Notes: a model not told the origin generated them from the letters alone. Positions 18,168 to 26,611 are shown, counted from the first letter of the stretch. The stretch: 64,000 nt of DNA from UBA5336 sp964415675 (GCA_964415675.1 CAYQBG010000004.1:124001-188000), one strand, 5' to 3'. Numbers and translations are program-made.

Positions 18168-19169
18168 TCAGGGTGCCGCATCGGGGGCGGATTTGAGGAC
18201 CGACAGGCTGCGGGCATTCAGGTTATCTGCATCCGCATCGGCAGACACGGTGACGATAGAACCGCCATTCCTCGCCTGCTGACGCGACTCCATGCGAACC
18301 GCCAGTTTACGGCGCGCTGACGCCCATTCGCGCCCCTGCGGAAAACGGTAGAAGACATGGACGCCGATCTGTTCGGTCTGGATGAGACCGGAATTCCAGA
18401 CCGGGTTTACATAGGTCGCATGATAATGCGTGGCACGCCCGGTGCGCGGCTCGTTGATGCCCATAATCACCTGGGCAGCGACTGCCTTGGCCGCTTCCCA
18501 GCGCTTTCCGCGCGGCTTGATTGCCATGGCGCCGTCACAAGTGAAGGTGAATTGGCAACCTGTTGTCCGGGTCGCCCCCTGATAGACAACCTCGCAGACG
18601 CTGTTCGGATAACGATGATCTTCAACCCGATTGGAGATGACCTCGGCAACGGCGAGCTGGCCAGAGGTGCTTTCGCTACGCGCCTCATAATACACCGCTT
18701 CGGACATGCATTTGTGCTCATCGCGAACATGTTCAGCCAGCTTCAGGTGTCTCGGGCGGAAACTGGACACTGATTCCAGAGCTGCTGTGTCGCGATCGAA
18801 GGAAGCGTAGCGCCCAAGTGCGGAATTCCCCTCACGCGCAAAAGTGTGCTCAACCCGAACCAGCCAGGGGTGTTGCGCGATGGCGGGGGCGCCGGGAAGT
18901 GACCGTGCTGCGGCGCTGCCATCACCTATCTCGGCAAAGCGCTGCGCCTTCATCCGGGCATCTGCCAGATCGCGCTGAGTTTCTACAGATGCAGAGATGG
19001 CCGGCATGGCCGCCGTCACGACGCCGACACAGGCAACTGCCGACACGGCCCGAAGAGTCGCCTTGCGGCGTTCGCGATCAGTCATGACAGCCCACCAGTC
19101 GCGTACCGAATGAAACGGCGCGCGGATCGAATCCACAAGACTTTTATACTCTGTCCTGAACGTTAACAT
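18168..19169 (-). CDS. SleB-type cell wall hydrolase (Hydrolase_2 domain)
   Basis: The 333-residue product has an N-terminal single membrane helix (about residues 39-60) and a C-terminal Hydrolase_2 domain like that of SleB/CwlJ lytic transglycosylases. The domain begins at KCMSEAVYYEARSESTSGQL, with the putative catalytic Glu in EAVYYEAR. It continues with VAEVISNRVEDHRYP, TTGCQFTFTCDG and THYHATYVNPVW. The ATG at 19167-19169 is chosen since GGTGGG lies upstream and residues before it are not conserved in style. It probably trims peptidoglycan in the periplasm during growth or division. Confidence 0.85.
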   Translation of the reverse strand: MLTFRTEYKSLVDSIRAPFHSVRDWWAVMTDRERRKATLRAVSAVACVGVVTAAMPAISASVETQRDLADARMKAQRFAEIGDGSAAARSLPGAPAIAQHPWLVRVEHTFAREGNSALGRYASFDRDTAALESVSSFRPRHLKLAEHVRDEHKCMSEAVYYEARSESTSGQLAVAEVISNRVEDHRYPNSVCEVVYQGATRTTGCQFTFTCDGAMAIKPRGKRWEAAKAVAAQVIMGINEPRTGRATHYHATYVNPVWNSGLIQTEQIGVHVFYRFPQGREWASARRKLAVRMESRQQARNGGSIVTVSADADADNLNARSLSVLKSAPDAAP

Positions 19170-19422
19170 GTCGTGACCCACCAGTCGTCTCTGTCTGTGC
19201 ATCATATTTCGCACAGATCGTTTGGCCCCACCCCAGTCAGGGGGACGCTTGCTAGCTGTCCGCCATATGCTGGGTAAAGCTGGCAAAGCAAGAAGTTCGC
19301 CACACGCGGGGCGACGATTTTTGCAAAGGAACAGAAGCCTTAATCCCGCCCTTGTTTCAGCGCATGAACTCATCCCACTTAATACATTCCAAAAACTGGA
19401 CTTTTTCCCAGATTTCCCTTTA

Positions 19423-19470
19423 GAAATCGTGACCGCAACATTCGCAATGTTGCAATTTTGTCACGATTTC
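19423..19470. repeat. Nested inverted repeat between ppdK and sleB
   Basis: Outer arms GAAATCGTGAC (19423-19433) and GTCACGATTTC (19460-19470) are exact reverse complements over 11 bp. Inside lies a second perfect palindrome, GCAACATT-CGC-AATGTTGC (19435-19453). It starts 33 bp after the ppdK stop on the minus strand and is not followed by a U-run, so it is not a standard terminator. The rest of the 333-bp gap 19170-19502 is AT-rich and probably holds the sleB promoter, but I cannot place it. Confidence 0.7.
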
Positions 19471-19502
19471 GCTTAAGGATTCAGTCCGGATTATGGACGC
19501 AA

Positions 19503-22193
19503 TCATGCATTTTTGAGCGCCGCATGAGCCGCCGCCAGACGCGCAATCGGCACCCTATAGGGCGAACATGACACATAATCGAGCCCCGCCGTGTGGCAGA
19601 ATGACACAGATGCGGGATCGCCGCCATGTTCCCCGCAAATGCCGAGCTTGATCCCCGGCCGCGTCTTGCGTCCGCGTTCCGCCGCAAGCTGCACAAGCTC
19701 GCCGACACCGGACTGGTCCAGCGTCACGAACGGATCTTTCTCATAGATGCCCAGATCCTCATACACTTTCAGGAACCGCCCGGCATCGTCGCGGGAAATT
19801 CCGAGTGTCGTCTGTGTCAGGTCATTGGTGCCAAACGAGAAGAAGGCTGCCGATTCGGCAATCTCGCCCGCGCGCAGGGCCGCACGCGGCAATTCGATCA
19901 TCGTCCCGACAAGATATTCCAGCGTCTCGCCGCTCTTCTCGAACACAGCAGTCGCGGTGCGGTCAACCAGGTCCTTGAGGATGGAGAGCTCGGCATGGGT
20001 CGCCACCAGCGGGATCATCACTTCCGGGATCGGTTTGCGGCCCGTCGATTTCGCCACTTCCACCGCCGCTTCGAAAATGGCTCGGGCCTGCATCTCGTAG
20101 ATTTCCGGATAGGTGATGCCAAGCCGGCAGCCGCGATGGCCGAGCATGGGATTGCTCTCATGCAGCTCGCCCGCGCGCCGTTTGAGCGCCGCCGGATCGA
20201 GCCCCGAAGCCTTTGCGACGGCGGTGAGATCCTCGTCGCTGTGCGGCAGGAATTCGTGAAGCGGCGGATCAAGGAGGCGGATTGTGCAGGGCCGGTCCTC
20301 CATGATCTCGAAAATCTCCCGGAAATCGGAGCGCTGGAACGGCAGAAGCTTCTCCAGCGCCTCGCGCCGGCCCGCCTCATTTTCGGCGAGGATCATTGCG
20401 CGAACCACCGGGATGCGCTCGGCATCGAAGAACATGTGCTCGGTGCGGCAAAGACCGATCCCTTCGGCGCCGAAATTCACCGCGACGCGCGTGTCGGCTG
20501 GTGTTTCCGCATTTGTCCGCACCCGGAGACGCCGGACCTTGTCAGCCCATTCCATCAGCGTGCCGAAATCGCCGGAAAGATCGGGCTGGCTCATGCTGGC
20601 TGCGCCGAACAGCACCTGGCCGGCGGCGCCATCGACTGTGATGATGTCGCCTTTCTTCACTTCCCGTCCGCCCACACGGAACAGCCCCGCCTCGCTGTCG
20701 ATCTGCATGGCGCCAGCGCCGCAAACGCAAGGCCGGCCCATGCCGCGCGCCACCACGGCGGCATGGGAAGTCATGCCGCCACGCGCGGTGACGATGGCCT
20801 TGGCCGCATGCATGCCGTGAATGTCTTCCGGGCTCGTTTCCACGCGCACCAGGATGACATCGACACCCTTTTCGGCGAGAGACGCCGCCTCGTCGCTGTC
20901 AAAGACCACTTCTCCGACAGCCGCGCCGGGGCTGGCCGGCAGCGCCTGGACAAGCACGTCGCGCTGCGCATCTTCTGCAATTGTGGGGTGCAGGAGCTGG
21001 TCGAGCTGGGCTGGCTCAAGGCGCAGGATTGCCTCCTCTTCGGAAATCAGCCCGTCTGCGGCCATGTCCACGGCAATCTTCAGGGATGCTGCCGCCGTGC
21101 GTTTGCCCGTGCGGGTCTGCAACATATACAGCTTGCCTTCCTCGACCGTGAACTCGAGGTCCTGCATGTCGCGATAATGGCGCTCCAGCGTGTTGGCGAC
21201 GTCCACAAGCTCGCCATAGACGGCCGGCATGGCCTGTTCGAGCGACATTTCCTCCGAAGAGAGCGCTTCAGCCCGGGAATCGGAGATCGGTGCGGGCGTG
21301 CGAATGCCGGCGACCACATCCTCACCCTGCGCATTGATCAGGTATTCGCCGTAAAAGACGGCCTCACCGGTGGACGGATCGCGCGTGAAAGCCACACCAG
21401 TCGCCGAGGTCTCGCCCATGTTTCCGAACACCATGGCCTGGACATTCACCGCCGTGCCCCATTCATGGGGAATGTCATTGAGCTTGCGATAGGTTTTCGC
21501 GCGGTCATTCATCCACGAGCCGAACACCGCGCCGATCGCGCCCCAGAGCTGGTCATGAGGATCATCGGGGAAGGGCTTGCCGAGCTTGTCCTGCACCGCC
21601 TGCTTGTACTGGGCGATGATCGCCTTCCAGTCGTCGGCCGTCATGTCGGTGTCGAGCGTGTAGTCCTCGCGCTCCTTGTAGTCTTCAAGGATTTCCTCGA
21701 ACACGTCATGGCGCAGGCCGAGCACGACATTGGAATACATCTGGATGAAGCGGCGATAGCTGTCATAGGCAAAGCGCTCATCGCCGGCCTTTTTGGCAAG
21801 GCCCTGCGTCGTCGTCTCGTTCAGGCCGAGATTGAGCACCGTATCCATCATCCCCGGCATGGAGGCGCGCGCGCCAGAGCGCACCGAGACGAGCAGCGGA
21901 TTTTCCGCGTCGCCGAAGCGTTTGCCCGCGCGCTCCTCAACCAGTTTCAGCGCTGCCTGTGTCTGCGCGTCCAGGCCCGGCGGGTATTGACGGCCAAGGT
22001 CGTAAAAGGCTGTGCAGACTTCGGTTGAAAGGGTAAATCCGGGTGGCACCGGCAGGCCGAGCTTTGCCATCTCGGCAAGATTGGCGCCCTTGCCGCCGAG
22101 AAGGTTCTTCATCGAGGTATCGCCATCAGCGCTTCCGGCGCCGAAGGAGTAGACCCAGGTTTCGCTTGCGCGCTGCATGGCCGGTTCACCCAT
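19503..22193 (-). CDS. ppdK: Pyruvate, phosphate dikinase
   Basis: PpdK interconverts pyruvate, ATP and phosphate with PEP, AMP and PPi, usually for PEP supply or PPi-linked glycolysis. The 896-residue product shows the N-terminal nucleotide-binding region (KNLLGGKGANLAEMAKLGLP), the phosphohistidine swivel segment GGMTSHAAVVARGMGRPCVCG, and the C-terminal TIM-barrel site CGEHGGDP. The ATG at 22191-22193 follows CTGGAG and gives an N-terminus typical of the family; MQRASETW at 22178 is an alternative. It lies 16 bp after glyS, an order seen in other alphaproteobacteria. Confidence 0.96.
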   Translation of the reverse strand: MGEPAMQRASETWVYSFGAGSADGDTSMKNLLGGKGANLAEMAKLGLPVPPGFTLSTEVCTAFYDLGRQYPPGLDAQTQAALKLVEERAGKRFGDAENPLLVSVRSGARASMPGMMDTVLNLGLNETTTQGLAKKAGDERFAYDSYRRFIQMYSNVVLGLRHDVFEEILEDYKEREDYTLDTDMTADDWKAIIAQYKQAVQDKLGKPFPDDPHDQLWGAIGAVFGSWMNDRAKTYRKLNDIPHEWGTAVNVQAMVFGNMGETSATGVAFTRDPSTGEAVFYGEYLINAQGEDVVAGIRTPAPISDSRAEALSSEEMSLEQAMPAVYGELVDVANTLERHYRDMQDLEFTVEEGKLYMLQTRTGKRTAAASLKIAVDMAADGLISEEEAILRLEPAQLDQLLHPTIAEDAQRDVLVQALPASPGAAVGEVVFDSDEAASLAEKGVDVILVRVETSPEDIHGMHAAKAIVTARGGMTSHAAVVARGMGRPCVCGAGAMQIDSEAGLFRVGGREVKKGDIITVDGAAGQVLFGAASMSQPDLSGDFGTLMEWADKVRRLRVRTNAETPADTRVAVNFGAEGIGLCRTEHMFFDAERIPVVRAMILAENEAGRREALEKLLPFQRSDFREIFEIMEDRPCTIRLLDPPLHEFLPHSDEDLTAVAKASGLDPAALKRRAGELHESNPMLGHRGCRLGITYPEIYEMQARAIFEAAVEVAKSTGRKPIPEVMIPLVATHAELSILKDLVDRTATAVFEKSGETLEYLVGTMIELPRAALRAGEIAESAAFFSFGTNDLTQTTLGISRDDAGRFLKVYEDLGIYEKDPFVTLDQSGVGELVQLAAERGRKTRPGIKLGICGEHGGDPASVSFCHTAGLDYVSCSPYRVPIARLAAAHAALKNA

Positions 22194-22209
22194 TTCAAAC
22201 AACTCCAGG

Positions 22210-25044
22210 TCAGTTTTCGATCTTGGAAAAATCCGCAACGGCGTGGAGAGCATCCCGGATCGCCGCCAGGATCAAGAGCCTATTTTCGCGCACCGCCGCA
22301 TCTTCCGCATTCACCATCACATCCTCGAAGAACGCGTCCACCGGCCCGCGCAGCTGCGCAAGCGCCGACATGGCCGCCTCGAAATCCTCCTTGGCAAGCG
22401 CCGCATCGACATCGCCGCGCGCCTGCGTGATCGCCGAATGCAAGGCGCGTTCCGAATCTTCGGCAAACAGCGCGGCATCGGGCGCGCCCTCATAGCGCGT
22501 ATCGTCCTTCTTCTCCTCGGCCCGAAGAATATTCGCCGCGCGCTTGTAGCCAGCGAGGAGATTGGCCCCATCCTCAGTGGCGAGAAAGCCGGTGAGGGCG
22601 TCGACGCGGCGGGTGATGAGAAGCAGGTCGTCATTTGCGCTCGCGGCTGTTGTCGGCTGCGCCGACGCCTCCGCGGGGGCGGCCGGACCGGCCGGCGGGC
22701 GGTCGCCCTTGCCGCCTTGCGGCGGGGTGCCGAGCGCAAACACGGCGTCGATGAGGTCATGGCGCTTGCCCTGGTCGCGCAGCACTTGCTTGAGCCGGTC
22801 GGCGAAGAAGGCGAGGAGGTCATCTGCTATGACTTTTTTCAGATATGATTTTGTTTTCGGACTGTTGGGATAATCAGCATCAACGACTTGGAACGCCTCC
22901 CCCATCGGAAGGTCCCAATCCTGAACCATTTCATATGCGTCAATCATTCGGCTGAATACCGTCGAAAGCTCCGTGGCAGCGCTCAAGAGCTCGCTAGATT
23001 TTGCTTCTATTCCCGCTAGTGCTTGACGCTCTTTAAGTCGTTCAATCAATGCTGCTGTGTCAGTCGCATCATCATCCCACAAGTCGAGATACTGCCAATC
23101 CACTGATTCATCTAAGGCGTCGAAATCACCCGGCACTTCAGCATAAATAAGTCTGCGTATTGCGCTGGGTAGCGAATAAAAGTGCCTCGCGTTTCTAGCC
23201 TCGAAACTCGTGTCGGCAAAGGTTGTGCCTGCGGTGAGGTACTCCCAGAAGCGTTCTTGACGAAACCCGATTGGTTGGCTGCGGCCAGCCACATTAAGCG
23301 GAAACTCAACGAACGGATTTCTATTTTCTCGCAAGAGAGCCATTGCGCTAAATGCGTATGACGCGAAGTTGACGCCGAGCCAAAGCATGGAAGACTTGAG
23401 CATGAGCGCTTCAATCGGCGTTCGAAGCCCGTTCTCCAACACGATCCGCACCACGCCCAGCGCTGCGCGTCTCAGGGCGAACGGGTCCTTGCTGCCGGTG
23501 GGTTTCTCTCCGATCGCCCAGAAGCCGACCAGCGTGTCGAGCTTGTCGGCCAGCGCCACGGCTATACTCACCGGCGCGGTGGGCACATCATCCGAAGGCC
23601 CCTGCGGGCGGTAATGATCGGCGATGGCGTCAGCGACCTGCATGATCTCGTCTTCGCTGAGACCGCTGAGAAGGCCCCCTTCGCCCCTTCGGGGCACTTC
23701 CCCCGCAGGCGGGGGAAGATCGGCGCCAGGCTCCCGGTCGTCTCTTCCCCCGCTTGCGGGGGAAGTGGGCCGCGAATGCGGCTCGAAGGGGGAATTTCCA
23801 GCCTCCAGAGCATAATACCGCCCCATCACGCCCTGCAGCTCGGGGAATTCATAGACCATCTCGGAAACCAGATCGGCCTTGGCGAGCCGCGCGGCGCGTT
23901 CGGCAAGGTCGGGGTCAGCGCCAACCTTCGGTGCCAGCTCGCGCGCCAGCGCCGCCACCCGCCCGACCTTGTCGCCGATGGAGCCCAGCTCTTCCTTGAA
24001 GGCGATGCGGTGAAGCTCGCCCGCCATCGCGCCCAGCCCCTTTTTCCGGTCATTCTCCCAGAAAAACTGCGCATCATTCAGCCGCGCCGACAGCACCCGC
24101 GAATTGCCCTCAGCAATCTTCTTCCCCTTGTCCTTCGCCGCGATATTGGCCACCACGACGAAATGCGGGGCGAGCTTGCCCGTGGCCGGGTCGCGCACCG
24201 CGAAATATTTCTGGTGGGTGCGCATGGACAGCTGGATCACCTCATCGGGCAGGTCGAGAAAGGCCGGGTCCATATCGCCGAGAATGACCACCGGCCATTC
24301 AGCAAGCCCCGTGACCTCTTCGAGCAGGCCGCGATCCTCGACCAGTTCCAGCTTCTGCTTCGCGCAGGCCTTCTTCGCCGCCGTCTCGATCAGCGCGCGG
24401 CGATCCTCACGGGTGAGGCGCACCTTGCCGTCGCTCTCCAGCTGGGCGCGATAATCCTCCCAGCCGCTCACGGTGAACGGCCCGCGACCATGCACACGGT
24501 GGCCCTCGGTCTCATTCCCGCTCTCGATTCCGCCAATCGCGAACGGCACGACCGCGCCATCCAGCACGCAGGTGATGCGCTGCAGCGGGCGCACCCAGCG
24601 CAGCTCGCCCTCGCCCCAACGCATGGATTTCGGCCAGTGAAAGCCGCGGATCACGCCCGGCACCAGATCGGCGATGATATCGCCCGCCTCGCGCCCCGGC
24701 GTCTCGATCACCGCGACATAGAAGTCGCCCTTTTTCGGATCGGACCGGACCTGCGCCTCGTCAATGCTCGAGAGGCCGGCCCCGCGCAGGAAGCCCTCGA
24801 TGGCCTTGTCCGGCGCGCCCAGTTTCGGGCCCTTGCGCTCCTCGCGCACATCTTCCGAGCGCGCCGTCAGGCCCTGCAGGCACACGCCCAGCCGGCGCGG
24901 GCCGGACCAGGCAAAACCGGTGTCATAGGACAGGCCCGCCGCGTTCACCCCGTCCCCGATCGCCTTCATCAGGTCGGCTTCGGCCCTTGCCTGCATGCGG
25001 GCGGGGATTTCTTCTGAGAGGATTTCAAGGAGCAGTTCGGGCAT
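22210..25044 (-). CDS. glyS: Glycyl-tRNA synthetase beta subunit, enlarged by in-frame insertions
   Basis: GlyS pairs with GlyQ to charge tRNA-Gly and carries the tRNA-binding HD and anticodon domains. At 944 residues it is about 250 longer than E. coli GlyS (689). The N-terminus (MPELLLEILSEEIPARMQ), SVALADKLDTLVGFW-type region and C-terminal DGANLLAGYKRAANIL are standard. Extra material sits in three places: residues about 418-457 (palindromic repeat), about 540-739 (low-GC segment) and about 768-798 (Pro/Ala/Gly-rich). The frame stays open throughout, so the protein is probably made. The downstream ppdK spacing is normal. Confidence 0.93.
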   Translation of the reverse strand: MPELLLEILSEEIPARMQARAEADLMKAIGDGVNAAGLSYDTGFAWSGPRRLGVCLQGLTARSEDVREERKGPKLGAPDKAIEGFLRGAGLSSIDEAQVRSDPKKGDFYVAVIETPGREAGDIIADLVPGVIRGFHWPKSMRWGEGELRWVRPLQRITCVLDGAVVPFAIGGIESGNETEGHRVHGRGPFTVSGWEDYRAQLESDGKVRLTREDRRALIETAAKKACAKQKLELVEDRGLLEEVTGLAEWPVVILGDMDPAFLDLPDEVIQLSMRTHQKYFAVRDPATGKLAPHFVVVANIAAKDKGKKIAEGNSRVLSARLNDAQFFWENDRKKGLGAMAGELHRIAFKEELGSIGDKVGRVAALARELAPKVGADPDLAERAARLAKADLVSEMVYEFPELQGVMGRYYALEAGNSPFEPHSRPTSPASGGRDDREPGADLPPPAGEVPRRGEGGLLSGLSEDEIMQVADAIADHYRPQGPSDDVPTAPVSIAVALADKLDTLVGFWAIGEKPTGSKDPFALRRAALGVVRIVLENGLRTPIEALMLKSSMLWLGVNFASYAFSAMALLRENRNPFVEFPLNVAGRSQPIGFRQERFWEYLTAGTTFADTSFEARNARHFYSLPSAIRRLIYAEVPGDFDALDESVDWQYLDLWDDDATDTAALIERLKERQALAGIEAKSSELLSAATELSTVFSRMIDAYEMVQDWDLPMGEAFQVVDADYPNSPKTKSYLKKVIADDLLAFFADRLKQVLRDQGKRHDLIDAVFALGTPPQGGKGDRPPAGPAAPAEASAQPTTAASANDDLLLITRRVDALTGFLATEDGANLLAGYKRAANILRAEEKKDDTRYEGAPDAALFAEDSERALHSAITQARGDVDAALAKEDFEAAMSALAQLRGPVDAFFEDVMVNAEDAAVRENRLLILAAIRDALHAVADFSKIEN
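22650..22740. repeat. GC-rich palindromic low-complexity insert in glyS
   Basis: This stretch contains short palindromes such as CGGCCGGACCGGCCG and CCGCCTTGCGGCGG. It encodes a Pro/Ala/Gly-rich peptide (GTPPQGGKGDRPPAGPAAP...) of about 30 residues. The peptide separates ALFA-type helix DLIDAVFAL from DDLLLITRRVDAL, which are adjacent in ordinary GlyS proteins. It is probably a second repeat-derived insertion. Confidence 0.5.
23675..23792. repeat. Palindromic repeat element inserted in frame within glyS
   Basis: The element is bounded by CCCCCTTCG (23675-23683) and its inverse CGAAGGGGG (23784-23792). Inside are two 22-bp palindromes: CTTCCCCCGC-AG-GCGGGGGAAG, split as arms at 23697-23706 and 23709-23718, and a copy with TT centre at 23744-23765. 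This CTTCCCCCGC/GCGGGGGAAG type is a dispersed intergenic repeat in many alphaproteobacteria. Here it lies inside the glyS reading frame and adds about 40 residues without a stop. Confidence 0.85.
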
Positions 25045-25133
25045 GAAGGGCGCCTTCGCGCTTGCAGGAGGGACCGGGCGGGGAATAAGCCCCTCGCGCC
25101 CCGGGTCAAGGGCTCAGGTTGCGCGCGTGAGAA

Positions 25134-25373
25134 TCATAAATTATTATGGCGGCCGTCGCAGAGTGGAGCCCTGCTGGTGCGCTTGCAGGTGCAGAAGAAC
25201 ACCTTGCCGGTTTTCGGCGCCTCCCAGCCTTCCGGGAAGAAATCGGTGGCCTTGTGCGAGCCGTCGCAGAAAGGCTGGCTGGCCGAGCGTCCGCAGGTGC
25301 ACCACCAGTAGACCTTGCCCTCTTCCACCTCGATAGCGATGGGCTCACGGCCCGCGATTTCGGGTTCAGGCAT
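25134..25373 (-). CDS. CDGSH iron-sulfur domain protein
   Basis: The 79-residue product contains two CDGSH motifs, CTCGRSASQPFCDGSH and CTCKRTSRAPLCDGRH. Each supplies three Cys and one His for a redox-active, labile 2Fe-2S cluster. Tandem bacterial CDGSH proteins may act in redox sensing or cluster transfer. The ATG at 25371-25373 lies inside the last codons of glyQ (8-bp overlap) and follows AGGAGGAGGGAGC, so it is coupled to glyQ. It separates glyQ from glyS, which are usually adjacent or fused. Confidence 0.93.
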   Translation of the reverse strand: MPEPEIAGREPIAIEVEEGKVYWWCTCGRSASQPFCDGSHKATDFFPEGWEAPKTGKVFFCTCKRTSRAPLCDGRHNNL

Positions 25374-26259
25374 TGGATGCTCCCTCCTCCTGCTCGGCAT
25401 AAAGCGCCGCAGCGCCGCGGGCGAGATCGCGCACGCGGGCGATATAAGCCTGGCGCTCTGTCGGGCTGATCGCGCCGCGCGCGTCGATCAGGTTGAAACA
25501 ATGGCTGGCCTTGAGCGCGAAATCATAGGCCGGCAGCGGCAGGCCCGCCTCGCGCAGCGTCGTGGACTGGCTTTCGCAGCCTTTGAACCACTCAAGCAGC
25601 ATGTCCACATCGGCGAGCTCGAAATTGAAATGGCTCTGCTGGACCTCGTTTTGGTGGAACACGTCGCCATAGGTTAGCGGCGTGGCTGAATCGGGCGCGT
25701 TGAAGGGCAGGTCATAGACATTGTCGACGCCGAACACATACATCGCCAGGCGCTCCAGCCCATAGGTCAGCTCGCCGGAGACCGGGTAGACATCGAGCCC
25801 GCCAACCTGCTGGAAATAAGTGTACTGGCTGACCTCCATGCCGTCGCACCAGACCTCCCAGCCGAGCCCCCAGGCGCCGACGGTGGGGTTCTCCCAGTCA
25901 TCCTCGACAAAGCGGATATCGTGAACTTTCGGGTCGATCCCGATGGCATAGAGACTTTCGAGATAGAGGTCCTGCAGGTCATTCGGATTGGGCTTCAGGA
26001 TCACCTGGTACTGATAATAATGGCCGAGCCGGTTGGGGTTCTCGCCATAGCGCGCATCGGCCGGCCGGCGCGAGGGCTGGACATAGGCCGCCCGCCAGGG
26101 CTTCGGCCCCAGCGCGCGCAGCACCGTCGCCGGATGCAGCGTGCCGGCGCCGACCTCCATGTCATAGGGCTGCAGGATGGCACAGCCCTGCCCGGCCCAA
26201 TAGCTCTGAAGCGTCAGGATGAGATCCTGGAAGGATTTGGGAGTCTTGCGTGCGGGCAT
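25366..26259 (-). CDS. glyQ: Glycyl-tRNA synthetase alpha subunit
   Basis: GlyQ is the class II catalytic subunit of the alpha2beta2 bacterial glycyl-tRNA synthetase. The 297-residue length is normal. Visible family segments are SFQDLILTLQSYWAGQGCAI, YDMEVGAGTLHPAT, YVQPSRRPADARYGENPNRL and EVSQYTYFQQVGG. It is first in a minus-strand operon glyQ, CDGSH gene, glyS, ppdK. The CDGSH start overlaps its end. The ATG is at 26257-26259; no leader peptide or T-box is visible upstream, as expected for a proteobacterium. Confidence 0.97.
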   Translation of the reverse strand: MPARKTPKSFQDLILTLQSYWAGQGCAILQPYDMEVGAGTLHPATVLRALGPKPWRAAYVQPSRRPADARYGENPNRLGHYYQYQVILKPNPNDLQDLYLESLYAIGIDPKVHDIRFVEDDWENPTVGAWGLGWEVWCDGMEVSQYTYFQQVGGLDVYPVSGELTYGLERLAMYVFGVDNVYDLPFNAPDSATPLTYGDVFHQNEVQQSHFNFELADVDMLLEWFKGCESQSTTLREAGLPLPAYDFALKASHCFNLIDARGAISPTERQAYIARVRDLARGAAALYAEQEEGASNA

Positions 26260-26337
26260 CAGGTCATGACTTTCCGGCCTTGAGAACGGCGCGGACGCTA
26301 TCTGTCCTGCCCCACATCCGCAAGCGTTTCGACGATG

Positions 26338-26487
26338 TCAGAAACGCGCGCAATCATTGAAGTCGGCTGAGCTGCGGCGCGCGCCGGTCAGTGCCGCATA
26401 GACTTTCGGATGCGACAGCGCGCCCATCACAAGACCAAGGCCCAGGCCAATGGTCAAGAGAGCGGCAAAAAACATGTTCGTCTCCAT
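26338..26487 (-). CDS. Small single-helix membrane protein (49 residues)
   Basis: A short frame in the 352-bp gap between glyQ and lon encodes one hydrophobic helix (FFAALLTIGLGLGLVMGAL, about residues 6-24) followed by a basic then polar tail ending FNDCARF. I do not recognise it. The helix with Gly spacing and a positive tail is typical of real small membrane proteins, and codon use matches neighbours. No strong ribosome-binding site is visible (GGGGCGCC upstream). A start at the second Met (26475) is possible. Beyond this frame and the lon terminator the gap holds nothing I can identify. Confidence 0.45.
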   Translation of the reverse strand: METNMFFAALLTIGLGLGLVMGALSHPKVYAALTGARRSSADFNDCARF

Positions 26488-26560
26488 AGAGGCGCCCCAG
26501 CAGCTATGAGAAATATAATGTGAACGCATGTTCATTTCAAGTCTCAGGGTTAACGAATCG

Positions 26561-26591
26561 AAAACGGCCGCCCCAAAAGGACGGCCGTTTC
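26561..26591 (-). terminator. Intrinsic terminator of lon
   Basis: Arms AAACGGCCG (26562-26570) and CGGCCGTTT (26582-26590) form a 9-bp stem with an 11-nt loop. On the minus strand the hairpin is followed by a U-rich end (26564-26561). It lies about 20 bp after the lon stop codon. Confidence 0.85.
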
Positions 26592-26611
26592 CAGTCTTAT
26601 CAATGTCCGGA

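Noticed and set aside
19626..22028. Long plus-strand open frame opposite ppdK
   Set aside because: It is the antisense shadow of a GC-rich gene; the sequence has no domain and the sense strand encodes clear PpdK.
22820..23430. Intein in glyS
   Set aside because: No Cys/Ser at the left junction, no His-Asn at the right, and no DOD endonuclease motifs; the extra sequence is better described as an unknown insertion domain.
23614..25017. Long plus-strand frame opposite glyS
   Set aside because: Shadow of glyS third positions; no start site or family similarity.
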